DNA of 64,000 nucleotides, taken from Citrobacter sp. Cu233. GTDB lineage: Bacteria; Pseudomonadota; Gammaproteobacteria; Enterobacterales; Enterobacteriaceae. The translations under genes and the position numbers were made by a program. Position 1 is the first letter of the stretch; each line of letters opens with the position of its first letter. The DNA lies in contig NZ_JAOWIF010000031.1 in NCBI RefSeq assembly GCF_030332225.1, positions 650,278 through 714,277 of the forward strand, written 5' to 3'. The notes below the pieces were generated by a model, which saw only the letters and a list, made by a program, of their open reading frames with translations, searched no databases and was not told the origin of the DNA. Below, one piece after another: positions 34,312 to 44,643 of this stretch.

Positions 34312-34878
34312 ATGGCTAACTGGCAGGCAGTTGAAGAACTGCATGATATTTCCGCAGATTTACCGCATTTCACTCAGGCGTTAACGTCGCTTTCCACCCG
34401 TCTTGGCCTGGATGTCTCATCGCTTGAAGCCGATCACATTTCTCTGCGTTGTCATCAAAATACCACCGCAGAACGCTGGCGTCGGGGATTTGAACAGTGT
34501 GGTGCGCTGTTATCGGAAAATATCATTAATGGCAGACCGATTTGCCTGTTCAGACTGGATGAGCCGGTTTGTGTCGCGCACTGGCAGTTTTCGGTGGTTG
34601 AGTTGCCATGGCCGGGTGAAAAGCGTTACCCGCATGAGGGGTGGGAGCATATCGAAATCGTTCTGCCCGGTGCGCCAGAAACGCTGAACACGCGTGCGCT
34701 GGCGCTGCTTTCTGATGACGGATTGAGTCAGCCGGGGATTTTCGTGAAAACCAGCTCGCCAAAAGGAGAGCGTGAGCGTTTACCGAATCCGACACTGGCG
34801 GTCAGTGATGGCAGCATCACCATCAAATTTCATCCGTGGTCAATTGAAGCGATTGTAGCAAGCGAGCAACAGGAGTGA
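34312..34878 (+). CDS. yecM: VOC family protein YecM
   Basis: A 188-residue protein matching E. coli YecM, a member of the vicinal-oxygen-chelate (glyoxalase/bleomycin) fold with possible metal-binding His and Glu in HEGWEHIEIVL and IKFHPW. Enzyme activity is not known. Its stop is followed at once by the cutC start, so the two form an operon. Confidence 0.88.
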   Translation: MANWQAVEELHDISADLPHFTQALTSLSTRLGLDVSSLEADHISLRCHQNTTAERWRRGFEQCGALLSENIINGRPICLFRLDEPVCVAHWQFSVVELPWPGEKRYPHEGWEHIEIVLPGAPETLNTRALALLSDDGLSQPGIFVKTSSPKGERERLPNPTLAVSDGSITIKFHPWSIEAIVASEQQE

Positions 34879-34881
34879 GTG

Positions 34882-35628
34882 ATGGCATTACTGGAAATCT
34901 GCTGTTACAGCATGGAGTGCGCACGCACCGCGCAACTTCAGGGTGCCGATCGTATTGAACTGTGCTCGGCGCCTAAAGAAGGGGGGTTAACGCCGTCGCT
35001 GGGGGTGTTGCGCTCTGTACGCCAGCATGTCTCTATTCCTATTCATCCCATTATCCGCCCGCGCGGGGGCGATTTTTGTTACACCGACGGTGAATTTTCT
35101 GCGATGCTTGATGATATCGCGATGGTCAGAGATTTAGGTTTTTCAGGGCTGGTGACCGGCATTCTTGATGTGGACGGAAATGTCGATATGCCACGTATGG
35201 AAAAAATAATGGTTGCTGCGGGCCCGCTAAATGTCACGTTTCATCGGGCCTTCGATATGTGCGCCAACCCATTAAATGCGCTGAATAAATTGTCCAATTT
35301 GGGCGTCGACAGAGTGCTGACTTCCGGGCAAAAATCAGATGCAGCGCAAGGTTTAACAAAAATAATGGAACTTATTGCGCAGGTGGATGCTCCAATCATT
35401 ATGGCCGGAGCGGGGGTTCGCGCCGCGAATTTATCCCAGTTCCTCAACGCTGGAGTGCAGGAAGTCCACAGTTCTGCCGGAGTATGGCTGGCTTCACCCA
35501 TGCGGTATCGCAATTCGGGGTTGTCGATGTCTTCGGATACGCAGGCGGATGAATATTCCCGCTATGCGGTAGACGGGGCGGCGGTTGCTGAAATGAAGGC
35601 AATCATTGCGCACCACCAGGCCAGCTGA
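34882..35628 (+). CDS. cutC: Copper homeostasis protein CutC
   Basis: TIM-barrel protein of 248 residues of the CutC family, starting [13 protein letters not shown] with the conserved Cys cluster. Other signature blocks are [29 protein letters not shown] and TFHRAFDMC. Originally linked to copper tolerance, although some E. coli phenotypes were later traced to neighbouring RNA effects; biochemical role remains unsettled. The start at 34882 is used rather than GTG 34879. Confidence 0.9.
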   Translation: MALLEICCYSMECARTAQLQGADRIELCSAPKEGGLTPSLGVLRSVRQHVSIPIHPIIRPRGGDFCYTDGEFSAMLDDIAMVRDLGFSGLVTGILDVDGNVDMPRMEKIMVAAGPLNVTFHRAFDMCANPLNALNKLSNLGVDRVLTSGQKSDAAQGLTKIMELIAQVDAPIIMAGAGVRAANLSQFLNAGVQEVHSSAGVWLASPMRYRNSGLSMSSDTQADEYSRYAVDGAAVAEMKAIIAHHQAS

Positions 35629-35674
35629 TTTTTACCGTTGCATCATGTCGCCCAATATGATGCTTGCTCGTACC

Positions 35675-35710
35675 AGGCCCCTGCAATTTCAACAGGGGCC
35701 TTTTTTTCTC
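35675..35710 (+). terminator. Rho-independent terminator after cutC
   Basis: A 9-bp stem AGGCCCCTG / CAGGGGCCT with a T7 run. Confidence 0.88.
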
Positions 35711-35711
35711 C

Positions 35712-35848
35712 TTCTCCTGCATATTTCGGCCTGCAACTGTGTTGGCTTTTCTCGCTCACCCCGGTCACGTAGTTATCTACGCTCCCGGGGATTTGCTGCG
35801 TCGCCGCCTTGTTGCAAACCGAACTATTTTGGAGAAAATGTGCCACCC
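35712..35848. repeat. ERIC-type intergenic repeat
   Basis: The core CGCTCACCCCGGTCACGTAG and the near-mirror CTACGCTCCCGGGGATTT match, with few changes, the two inward primer blocks of the enterobacterial repetitive intergenic consensus (about 127 bp). Size and position between convergent genes fit as well. Exact ends are not certain. Confidence 0.65.
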
Positions 35849-35859
35849 GGCAAAAATGA

Positions 35860-38004
<2,145 letters not shown>

Positions 38005-38056
38005 ACAAACTCCCTTTTAAAATGGCTGCTGGCACTGTCTATGATAGGTGGCATTT

Positions 38057-38795
38057 TCAGAAAAGAGAAGATTGCTGTGGAATCGAGGGTGCTGATCCGA
38101 TCTCTGGCAGGGCATTGCGTAAATCCGCCCATAGCGTGTCTACCAGCTCAGGAGCCTGTGCGATATCCGGCGTGTGCAAAAACAGATATGGCGTGGTGGT
38201 CTGCTGCCAGAGTGACAACTTTGCCAGCCAGGCGGCAAAGAACTGCCTATTCTGTGTCATGTTATCACTACCGATAAAACGGACCATCGGGTGGTTTGCC
38301 GTGACGACCGCATGGACCGGGACCTTTGGTTTCTTACGTTGAGCATCGCGTATCGCTTCCGTGTGTGGGATCGCGGCATGGACCGGACGACTGTCTAAAA
38401 TGACCCGATTAACCCCGCGTTCATGCAGACCCCGATTGAGCTGAATCTCTGATTCACCTTTCGCAAAGAAATCCGGATGACGAACCTCGACACCGTAGGT
38501 AAACGTTTTAGGGAGGGCATCGAGGAATTGCCACAGAGCAGAGAGGTCACGTGGGCCGAACGTGGCAGGTAGCTGCAACCAGTATTGTCCGATGCGGGCA
38601 TCCAGTGGTGACATGCGCGTAAAGAATGCCTGCACCAAATCATCGCAATTCCGCAGTGCGGCCTGATGCGAGATGGTGGCCGGGAATTTGAAACAGAAGC
38701 GAAAATCGTCGCTGGTTTGTGCAAACCAGCGGTTAACAATCTCGGCTTTCGGCATGGCGTACAGCGTGGTATTACCCTCCACACAGTTAACATGA
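38057..38795 (-). pseudogene. yecE: yecE cut at its 5' end by the prophage
   Basis: DUF72-family TIM-barrel gene. Recognisable sequence runs from ARHVNCVEGNTTLYA to the normal end IPQQSSLF, so about 245 of roughly 272 residues remain. The first about 25 codons, present in E. coli YecE before this point, are replaced by phage sequence next to int. No good start codon with ribosome site lies in frame: the nearest candidate is GTG at 38782. It is therefore probably silent, unless the attachment site restores a start at the far prophage end, outside the window. Confidence 0.8.
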
Positions 38796-38808
38796 CGGGC
38801 GTTAGGGT
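38772..38808. other. Prophage attachment junction (att) in yecE
   Basis: Host yecE coding similarity ends within codons for ARH, about 38787-38796, only 13 to 22 bases from the integrase stop codon. The core therefore lies in this short interval, which reads, on the minus strand, GCCCGTCATGTTAACTGTGT. The partner site is outside the window, so exact core limits cannot be set. Confidence 0.7.
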
Positions 38809-40122
38809 TTAACTTACTGATTTTAATAATCCTCCCGTACTGTTCTCGTGGCTATGGGGCATCAATGGGGCAAAATCTGCCAGCTTCTGATTCAGCATTG
38901 CGATCTGCTCTGCGCTGCTGTCAGCCATCCATGCACCGTAAACATTGAACACCATCTGCGCGCTCGCATGCCCCATCTGACTGGCAATAAAACTCGGGTT
39001 TGCACCAGCAGATAATGACCAGCACGCATAGGTATGTCGTGACTGGTACGCCTTTCTGTGTCTGATCCCCGCGCGCTTTAGTGCCGCTTCCCAGGAGTCG
39101 CCTACTGAATCGACACGGTAGATAAATCCGACCTGCTTACTGCGTCTGACCACATGCGGGTTAAAGACGAATGTACACTCATGGTTCACCGAACGGCCAT
39201 ACTCACGTAACTGAACTTCAATGTGATGTTGCCTGCCCAGCCTTGTCATTTCAGCCTGATTTTTCAGGATACTGATTGCGGGCTGGATAAGATGCACCAC
39301 TCGATCTGTGCTTGCCTCGGTTTTCGGTAGAGTGAACTCACCAAGTTTCGTATAATTACGCCTGACGGTAATTGTTCCCGCCTTCAGGTCGATATCTTCC
39401 CAGGCCAGGGAGACCAGTTCCCCGTGACGCATTCCTGTGTACACTGCTAATGACCACAGGTTTTTCGTCTGCTGATGCCGGCATGCATCTATCAGGCGAA
39501 TAAATTCATCACGAGAAAGAGGATCTGGTTCTGCCCTGGCTTTTTTCAGAGGCTTAATTCCCTCGAATGGGTTCACCTCTAAGTAACCGTGATCCGCAGC
39601 AAACTGAAACATTCCGGCCATTGTCGTCATGTAATAGTTCACAGTAACAACGCTTCGCCCTTTTGCCGGGGATTTGTTTTTCGTCGGATTCTGGTAACCA
39701 GTTAGCAAGTCTTTCCTGAGATACAGCAATTCCTCTTTGGTTACTGCTGACGCCAGGCGATTGCCTCCGATCCTCGGCACCATATTCCTTGCGACAGACT
39801 CATAGCGATTGAATGCGTTCGCGCAGATTTCCATCCGTTTCAGATCCAGCCATTTTTCTTCAAGATCTTTCACTGTAATGTCTTTTTTACTTACACCAAA
39901 AGCCTTGAGGTTAGGGGAGTCAGGAAACTGGGTTGCATAATCAAAGGTTCCTGTGCGGATGGCAAAACATACTGATGTCCGCAGTTCCCCGGCTATCTTC
40001 CTGTTCTTAGCGGTGTCAGGGACACCGAGACTTTCCCTGACTCGCTTACCTTTAAAATTAAACCAGATGCGTAAAGTGCCACCGTGGTTTTCGACGCCTG
40101 TTGGATATGTGACTTTATCCAT
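38809..40122 (-). CDS. int: Tyrosine recombinase (phage integrase)
   Basis: Site-specific recombinase of 437 residues that would insert and excise the prophage. The N-terminal arm-binding part (DUF3596-like RIWFNFKGKRVRESLG) is followed by a core-binding SAM-like domain and a catalytic domain with Arg in TGMRHGELVSLAWEDI, Lys in TLPKTEAST, HxxR-like SRHTYACW, His in MGHASAQM and Tyr nucleophile in VYGAW. It lies at the prophage end beside the att site, transcribed toward the host gene. Ribosome site GGAGGT before the ATG. Confidence 0.92.
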   Translation of the reverse strand: MDKVTYPTGVENHGGTLRIWFNFKGKRVRESLGVPDTAKNRKIAGELRTSVCFAIRTGTFDYATQFPDSPNLKAFGVSKKDITVKDLEEKWLDLKRMEICANAFNRYESVARNMVPRIGGNRLASAVTKEELLYLRKDLLTGYQNPTKNKSPAKGRSVVTVNYYMTTMAGMFQFAADHGYLEVNPFEGIKPLKKARAEPDPLSRDEFIRLIDACRHQQTKNLWSLAVYTGMRHGELVSLAWEDIDLKAGTITVRRNYTKLGEFTLPKTEASTDRVVHLIQPAISILKNQAEMTRLGRQHHIEVQLREYGRSVNHECTFVFNPHVVRRSKQVGFIYRVDSVGDSWEAALKRAGIRHRKAYQSRHTYACWSLSAGANPSFIASQMGHASAQMVFNVYGAWMADSSAEQIAMLNQKLADFAPLMPHSHENSTGGLLKSVS

Positions 40123-40180
40123 TGGTGTTACCTCCAGACGCCCAAGAGCGATACGAGCTTACCTTTTTCATGGCATCAAA

Positions 40181-40417
40181 TCACCCTGGCTGCTTGCTTT
40201 TCATTGAAGCGACCCAGGCATCTACAGCCTTTCTGTTATACATACACTCACTGGAAGGTTTAGGATTTCCGTCAGGCGATACGTGGATATACTCCCTCCC
40301 AATCATCCAGCATTCTTTTCTGGCACGGAGGATGGTTCCGGGTTTGAGCCCGGTAACCGCGATCAGAACGCTTTCACAAACCCAATCGTTGGGAGCTAAC
40401 TGGAAAATATTGCTCAT
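40181..40417 (-). CDS. xis: Excisionase (DUF1233-like)
   Basis: A 78-residue small basic protein upstream of int. Its sequence LAPNDWVCESVLIAVTGLKPGTILRARKECW MIGREY, broken here for length, is that of DUF1233-type excisionases, which bend DNA at the att site to direct Int toward excision. The Winged-helix-like part is followed by ECMYNRKAVDAWVAS. Gap of 58 bases to int. Confidence 0.8.
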   Translation of the reverse strand: MSNIFQLAPNDWVCESVLIAVTGLKPGTILRARKECWMIGREYIHVSPDGNPKPSSECMYNRKAVDAWVASMKSKQPG

Positions 40418-40456
40418 AGTTATTTCTCCATTATCCCGGCTGCACCCGGGGAAACT

Positions 40457-40564
40457 TTAGCTGTTGCTGGTGGTTGGTATTAGTTTCTGCCAAATCGCTG
40501 AAACATATTTCGCCTGGTGGCGGGCATCAGCCAGTGCGTTATGTGCTATCCCATCGAATGGCAT
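40457..40564 (-). pseudogene. C-terminal fragment of a phage 3'-5' exonuclease
   Basis: A 35-codon frame MPFDGIAHNALADARHQAKY with end IWQKLIPTTSNS. The HNALADA-HQAKYVS stretch is the last DEDD motif of phage 3'-5' exonucleases (DUF5051/ExoX type), in which the His and Asp are catalytic. The rest of that enzyme is absent, and the upstream gene runs into it in a different frame, so this looks like a deletion scar. An independent short peptide cannot be excluded. Confidence 0.55.
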
Positions 40565-41151
40565 ACATTCTCCTGTTTTGGTGCTGCTGCAAAATGCTCA
40601 ATGCCCTTGGCCCAAATTTCTTTGATGGTCGTCCATGTGACAGGAACGGTGATTTCAATTCTTCCGCTACCGTCGCATGTTTCGCACTCATCATCACCAA
40701 AACACTCTGGGCAGTTTATGAACTTTGTTTCCGAAAACTCACCTGATAGCAGACCTTTTGCGCCGTTCTCTGCTGTTAACCTCATAGGTACCATCACCCA
40801 ACCATCCGGAGCTACCGGAGAGTTGGCAGCCTTGCAACGATCCATCAGCGATTGGGCCGTTACCGTTAGCAGGTTTAAATCAACCTCTGAGCCGTGAAGA
40901 ATCACAGCAAGGCGATTTAGCGTGGCTTGCGCTTGGCTATCAGCCTTGCGGCGTTCCTGTAGCTCTACCCGCTCCGCCCGGAGCATATCAATAAGCTTTC
41001 GGACAACATGCGCCGTGCCGCCTACATCGTCCATTTTGCAAAGCAAGTCGAAAGAGGCCATATACGCCCCGTTTTTCTCTGCCAGTTCGCACGATACCGC
41101 TTCACCGTAGATTTCCTGCAACTGCTCGTCTGTTAGTTTGTTTGTTGTCAT
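40546..41151 (-). CDS. Ea22-like phage early protein, probably fused at its C-terminus
   Basis: A 201-residue protein. The helical N-terminal part (MTTNKLTDEQLQEIYGEAVS... LIDMLRAERVELQERRKAD) is like Ea22 proteins of lambdoid left operons. The middle has GWVMVPMRLTAENGAKGLL and a Cys cluster CPECFGDDECETCDGSG, a possible zinc ribbon. The last residues QENVCHSMG come from the exonuclease remnant in another frame, suggesting a deletion joined two genes. Function unknown. Confidence 0.6.
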   Translation of the reverse strand: MTTNKLTDEQLQEIYGEAVSCELAEKNGAYMASFDLLCKMDDVGGTAHVVRKLIDMLRAERVELQERRKADSQAQATLNRLAVILHGSEVDLNLLTVTAQSLMDRCKAANSPVAPDGWVMVPMRLTAENGAKGLLSGEFSETKFINCPECFGDDECETCDGSGRIEITVPVTWTTIKEIWAKGIEHFAAAPKQENVCHSMG

Positions 41152-41441
41152 GGTGTACTCCAGTTATCTTCAATTGCCACACCAAGCCGATGAAGCCAGT
41201 CGGCCAGCTTCAGCATCGCTTCTCGCTCGCTTAATCTTTCGGGAAAGTCGGCAAGCTCGACCATCGGTTTAAACCGACCAAACGCATCGTTCTCAACAAC
41301 AAGCTTTTGCTCAAGCGTGGTCTGCTTAACTTTGCTGTGATGCCGTAGCAGGTAAACCGACTTTGATTTTTTGTTTTCCGGGTCGTATTCATAGGCAGTG
41401 AGTATCATCTGGCTACCGCCGCGATTCGTTCCTCGCCACAT
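41148..41441 (-). CDS. Phage protein of unknown function
   Basis: A 97-residue protein; an internal Met at 41408 (MILTAYEYDPENKKS) may be the true start. Beta-rich first half, then SEREAMLKLADWLHRLGV. Its stop overlaps the start of the next gene (ATGA), so it belongs to the leftward operon. I do not recognise the family. Confidence 0.6.
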   Translation of the reverse strand: MWRGTNRGGSQMILTAYEYDPENKKSKSVYLLRHHSKVKQTTLEQKLVVENDAFGRFKPMVELADFPERLSEREAMLKLADWLHRLGVAIEDNWSTP

Positions 41442-41444
41442 ATC

Positions 41445-42308
41445 TCACTCCCCCTTCACGCCAATGCCAGCGGCGCTGGATTTACGCTGCGCTACCGGGT
41501 TAACCCAGAGACATTCGGTGCGGACTTTTGTACCGCGCCCTGCGCTGATTCGTGATGTTTTTTCTGTCTTAGTCCAGCCAGTTAACATGTCGTTATAAAT
41601 CTCAGTGTCATACCCGCTAATCATCACCATGCCTGTCATCGTTCTGGCCACAGCGAGCAATTGTTCATGGCCTTCAACGGTCATTTCGTGGTTGTAATAG
41701 CGATTACCCTGGACACGTGTTTCTGGAACGTAAGGCGGATCGATGTAATGAAGGGTGGTTTCAGCGTCATGGGCGCGCATTACTACCAGGGCGTCTTTGT
41801 TCTCGATAATGACACCCTGCAGGCGCTGGCATATCGCAGCCAGGTTCTCTGGATAGCGCTCCCACAGATGCGCAGCAGTTGCATATTTACGCTTGCTGTC
41901 GCTACGGAATCCTGATTGCCCGCCGATACCAGCAGCGGAACCAAACCCCATGCAGGCACGAACTACCATACGGCGGGCACGCTCTACAGGCTCCGTGACA
42001 GCCTCCCTGGCTGCACAGAACTCATCGCGGGAGTAAGGTGTCAATGCGCAGGCATCACGCAGACGCTGATTCATGTCTGGGTCTCGCAGGACAGTAAACA
42101 GGTTTACTACCTCGCTATCGAGATCGTTATAAACCTCTGCGTAGCTGCGCGGTTTTTGAAGTAGCACCCCAGCCGCTCCACCGAAAGGCTCGACGTAACA
42201 GGTATGTTCTGGCATCTGTTCAATAAGCCAGGACGCTAGGCGGAACTTACCACCGTGATAACGAATTGCGGGATGTTTGATCGGCGCCTGTTTGTTGAGT
42301 GCTGTCAT
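41445..42308 (-). CDS. DNA adenine methylase, D12/Dam class
   Basis: Adenine-N6 methyltransferase of 287 residues. Motif X IRYHGGKFRLA, motif I FVEPF-type YVEPFGGAAGVLL and catalytic motif IV DPPY (about residue 190) are visible. Probably methylates a Dam-like short site in phage DNA to evade restriction or MutHLS-type processing. Overlaps the following gene by four bases. A second, unrelated adenine methylase is encoded in the right arm. Confidence 0.88.
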   Translation of the reverse strand: MTALNKQAPIKHPAIRYHGGKFRLASWLIEQMPEHTCYVEPFGGAAGVLLQKPRSYAEVYNDLDSEVVNLFTVLRDPDMNQRLRDACALTPYSRDEFCAAREAVTEPVERARRMVVRACMGFGSAAGIGGQSGFRSDSKRKYATAAHLWERYPENLAAICQRLQGVIIENKDALVVMRAHDAETTLHYIDPPYVPETRVQGNRYYNHEMTVEGHEQLLAVARTMTGMVMISGYDTEIYNDMLTGWTKTEKTSRISAGRGTKVRTECLWVNPVAQRKSSAAGIGVKGE

Positions 42309-42559
42309 TGGGCTGTTCCTTTCCTGGCTTTACTCAATAGCTGGTTAAACATCATGGTTAGGCTGTTACTGCACCCAAACGGCATATCGTTAACACGGTA
42401 TGTTGGAATGCCTTTGCGAACACCAGACTTCACGATCCGGCCAGTACCATAGAGTTGCGATAATGCACCAGCGACCACAGGCGTCTTTTTATTCATCCCT
42501 TTAGCTATTTCACCGCTGGTGGTATTCGGGTGAGCCTGGAGATATTCAAATACGGTCAT
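42305..42559 (-). CDS. Small winged-helix-like phage protein
   Basis: An 84-residue protein with an N-terminal winged-helix look: EYLQAHPNTTSGEIAKGMNK and GALSQLYGTGRIVKSGVRKG, likely a DNA-binding regulator. Coupled by overlaps to both neighbours in the leftward operon. Target unknown. Confidence 0.65.
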   Translation of the reverse strand: MTVFEYLQAHPNTTSGEIAKGMNKKTPVVAGALSQLYGTGRIVKSGVRKGIPTYRVNDMPFGCSNSLTMMFNQLLSKARKGTAQ

Positions 42560-42723
42560 GGCGTTTTACCTTTACGTTCCTGTTCCAGTTGCACCAGGGA
42601 CTCTTTTAATGCTGCGAACGTAGCGTCAAGCCTGGTGGCGACTTCGCGCATAAGCGGTGCATGTTTTGGTGGTAATTCAGCAACGGAGGCAAAAGCCTCC
42701 GCTACGAGCTCTTTTACCTTCAT
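42556..42723 (-). CDS. Short coiled phage protein
   Basis: A 55-codon gene reading MKVKELVAEAFASVAELPPK and ending LVQLEQERKGKTP. It is tightly packed: its start overlaps the stop of the yfdR-like gene and its stop overlaps the next start (ATGA), which is strong support for a real gene. Predicted helical. Function unknown. Confidence 0.7.
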   Translation of the reverse strand: MKVKELVAEAFASVAELPPKHAPLMREVATRLDATFAALKESLVQLEQERKGKTP

Positions 42724-43259
42724 GCGGCGCATTGGCGCTGCTCCATCAACTCGTTAAAGCGATTCATGAACAGGCCATAGGCTTGACCAGGACGGAGAGG
42801 GATAACCTGAACGAGATCAGAGCAGGGAATACCTTCGAGAATTTCCCACTTCGAACCGTCATCGATTTCCAGATCGCGGCGCTCGGTGGCTAACATGGTT
42901 AGATCGGCATATTTCACGACAGCAGCTTGTTCAAGAGAGATACCGAATTTAAAGCGGATAAGACCATCAACATAAGTTTCCATTCGTTGGTAGTCAGGTA
43001 ACAGGGCTTTGAGCGGGGCAGGAATATCCTGGCAATATGCCTCCGCAGCGTCGTGCATCAGCGCTTCAAAAGCGAACTCTGGCGGCACAATCTTGCTTAC
43101 AAGCACAGAGTGCTGGGCCACGCTGTAGAACTCTGGCAGATGCCCAGCGAATCGACAGATGTTGGAAAGCGCTGTCGCGATATCCTCAACATCGATATCG
43201 TCGATTGTGGCGGTCAGGTAGTTAAATTTTTTACCGGATAATGTCTGAATGTAGCTCAT
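42720..43259 (-). CDS. yfdR: YfdR-like HD-domain 5'-deoxynucleotidase
   Basis: An HD-superfamily phosphohydrolase of 179 residues, starting MSYIQTLSGKKFNYL. His and HD motifs are visible: SVAQHSVLV, ALMHDAAEAY and the last Asp in VKYADLTML. It matches YfdR of the CPS-53 prophage and phage YfbR-like enzymes that hydrolyse dNMPs. The adjoining yfdQ supports this. Start at 43259 rather than 43286 because a good AGAAAAC/GGAG-type leader precedes it. Confidence 0.8.
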   Translation of the reverse strand: MSYIQTLSGKKFNYLTATIDDIDVEDIATALSNICRFAGHLPEFYSVAQHSVLVSKIVPPEFAFEALMHDAAEAYCQDIPAPLKALLPDYQRMETYVDGLIRFKFGISLEQAAVVKYADLTMLATERRDLEIDDGSKWEILEGIPCSDLVQVIPLRPGQAYGLFMNRFNELMEQRQCAA

Positions 43260-43350
43260 GGTTTTCTCCATATTGGCGCGCTGCACCGCGCATATTTTGG
43301 TTGCACGAATCCCTCGCCGGGTGGCGATAATTAATGGAATTACGCTTCAA

Positions 43351-43376
43351 TAAATCCCCGCGGCGCCGGGGATTTA
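43351..43376 (-). terminator. Hairpin between yfdQ- and yfdR-like genes
   Basis: A 10-bp stem TAAATCCCCG / CGGGGATTTA with a six-base loop lies just past the yfdQ stop. No full T run, so it may attenuate or process the early transcript rather than end it. Confidence 0.5.
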
Positions 43377-43387
43377 ATGCAGAGCAA

Positions 43388-44215
43388 TTAGGCTTTAAAG
43401 TTACCGATGAAAGTTTCCACTGATTCACCGTCGAACTTGCTGATCAGCAAATCGCGGAATTCGTTGGCGATCTCTTCTTCTTGGGCTTCAAGTTGAACGA
43501 TGCGCAGAACAAAGCAGGGTTCATCGCTGGTCAGCAGGCTGTTACGCAAGCTAAAGCGGCGTTCGCCCAGACCTTCATACGGCACACATTTGAACTCGAA
43601 CGCCACAGGCATTACGTCTTTGCTGCTTGCTTCAACGCTTTGCATCAGCGATTTTTTACCAGCGAAATCACCAGTTTCATGGTCCTGCTGGGTTGCTTGT
43701 TGAATAGTGATACGACGTACAGCCTGAGCCGCCTGGGAAATCTGCATCGTATTACCATCAGCATCAAACGCCAGCAGGTAATCACTCCAGTCTTCCAGCC
43801 ATTCAGCGATTTGCTTTTGCTTCAGACGTTGACCGTCGATCTGCAGTAGGGCACGGAATGGGGCGGTTTTCTTCAGGGTGATTGAAGCCATGTTATCGGC
43901 GTGACCGGGGTTATCCAGGGTGCCGATGTTGAACACTGAACGGGCGGTCATGTTGTCAGCGTCAATGAAGCAACGAGCTGGTTCGCTGGCGCTGGCGTAA
44001 CCTTTAGAATAACGTGCGAAGTCGTCAATACTGGTTGTGCTCATTGCGCCACGAAAGCGGAAACGCTCCAGAGAAAAGCGCTCGAGGCTTTCAACGCCAG
44101 TACCATCTGGCAGTAATGCTGTCGGGCAAGCCAGGTCCTGAATATCATTCAGGTGATAACCGGAAAGAACCAGGTCTTTGACCTGCTTGAAGGTGCCGCT
44201 GTCTAACTGAGACAT
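43388..44215 (-). CDS. yfdQ: YfdQ-like protein (DUF2303)
   Basis: A 275-residue protein of the DUF2303 family, close to YfdQ of CPS-53 (begins MSQLDSGTFKQVKDLVLSGY). Blocks TLDNPGHADNMASITLKKTA and LLQIDGQRLKQKQIAEWLEDW are typical. Role in phage DNA metabolism is likely from its place beside nucleotide- and DNA-modifying genes but is not established. Confidence 0.85.
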   Translation of the reverse strand: MSQLDSGTFKQVKDLVLSGYHLNDIQDLACPTALLPDGTGVESLERFSLERFRFRGAMSTTSIDDFARYSKGYASASEPARCFIDADNMTARSVFNIGTLDNPGHADNMASITLKKTAPFRALLQIDGQRLKQKQIAEWLEDWSDYLLAFDADGNTMQISQAAQAVRRITIQQATQQDHETGDFAGKKSLMQSVEASSKDVMPVAFEFKCVPYEGLGERRFSLRNSLLTSDEPCFVLRIVQLEAQEEEIANEFRDLLISKFDGESVETFIGNFKA

Positions 44216-44271
44216 AGAAATTCCTTATTAACTGATGATCAAAGTGGTATCAGTGAGTTTGTTGTTGCGGA

Positions 44272-44643
44272 TCACTGAGCCGCTTTAAGCTTTCCATCCA
44301 CCGCGCCAGTGATCCCGAACAGCTGACCCTGATCTTCCTGCAGGATGGTGAGCTTCCCGCCTTTGTTGACCCACATCGGGGTTTCGGTTGTGTCCTCTTC
44401 GGAGGCTTTACCACGCGGTGTAGGGGTGCTGTAGTTCAGCTTGTGCTTGATCTTGACGCGCTTCTCTTCGACGGAATTACCCATGCGCTCAAAATCAAAG
44501 GTGAGTACTACTTTGCCTTTGTTGCCGTTGTTCAGAACGCCAAGCGCGGTGGTATTAAGTGCTGCCGCGATTTTGTTCATGAACACGCCGGCATCCAGTT
44601 CGCCAAGAAAATCTGGCACTACGGTCATGCGGTCATTACTCAT
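44272..44643 (-). CDS. Phage early protein upstream of yfdQ
   Basis: A 123-residue protein beginning MSNDRMTVVPDFLGELDAGV; the upstream extension of this frame to 44826 lacks a ribosome site while GAGGGTAAAAC precedes this ATG. Beta-rich middle (KGKVVLTFDFERMGNSVEEK) and C-terminal KGGKLTILQEDQGQLFGITG. Often paired with DUF2303 genes in lambdoid phages, as here. Function unknown. Confidence 0.75.
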   Translation of the reverse strand: MSNDRMTVVPDFLGELDAGVFMNKIAAALNTTALGVLNNGNKGKVVLTFDFERMGNSVEEKRVKIKHKLNYSTPTPRGKASEEDTTETPMWVNKGGKLTILQEDQGQLFGITGAVDGKLKAAQ

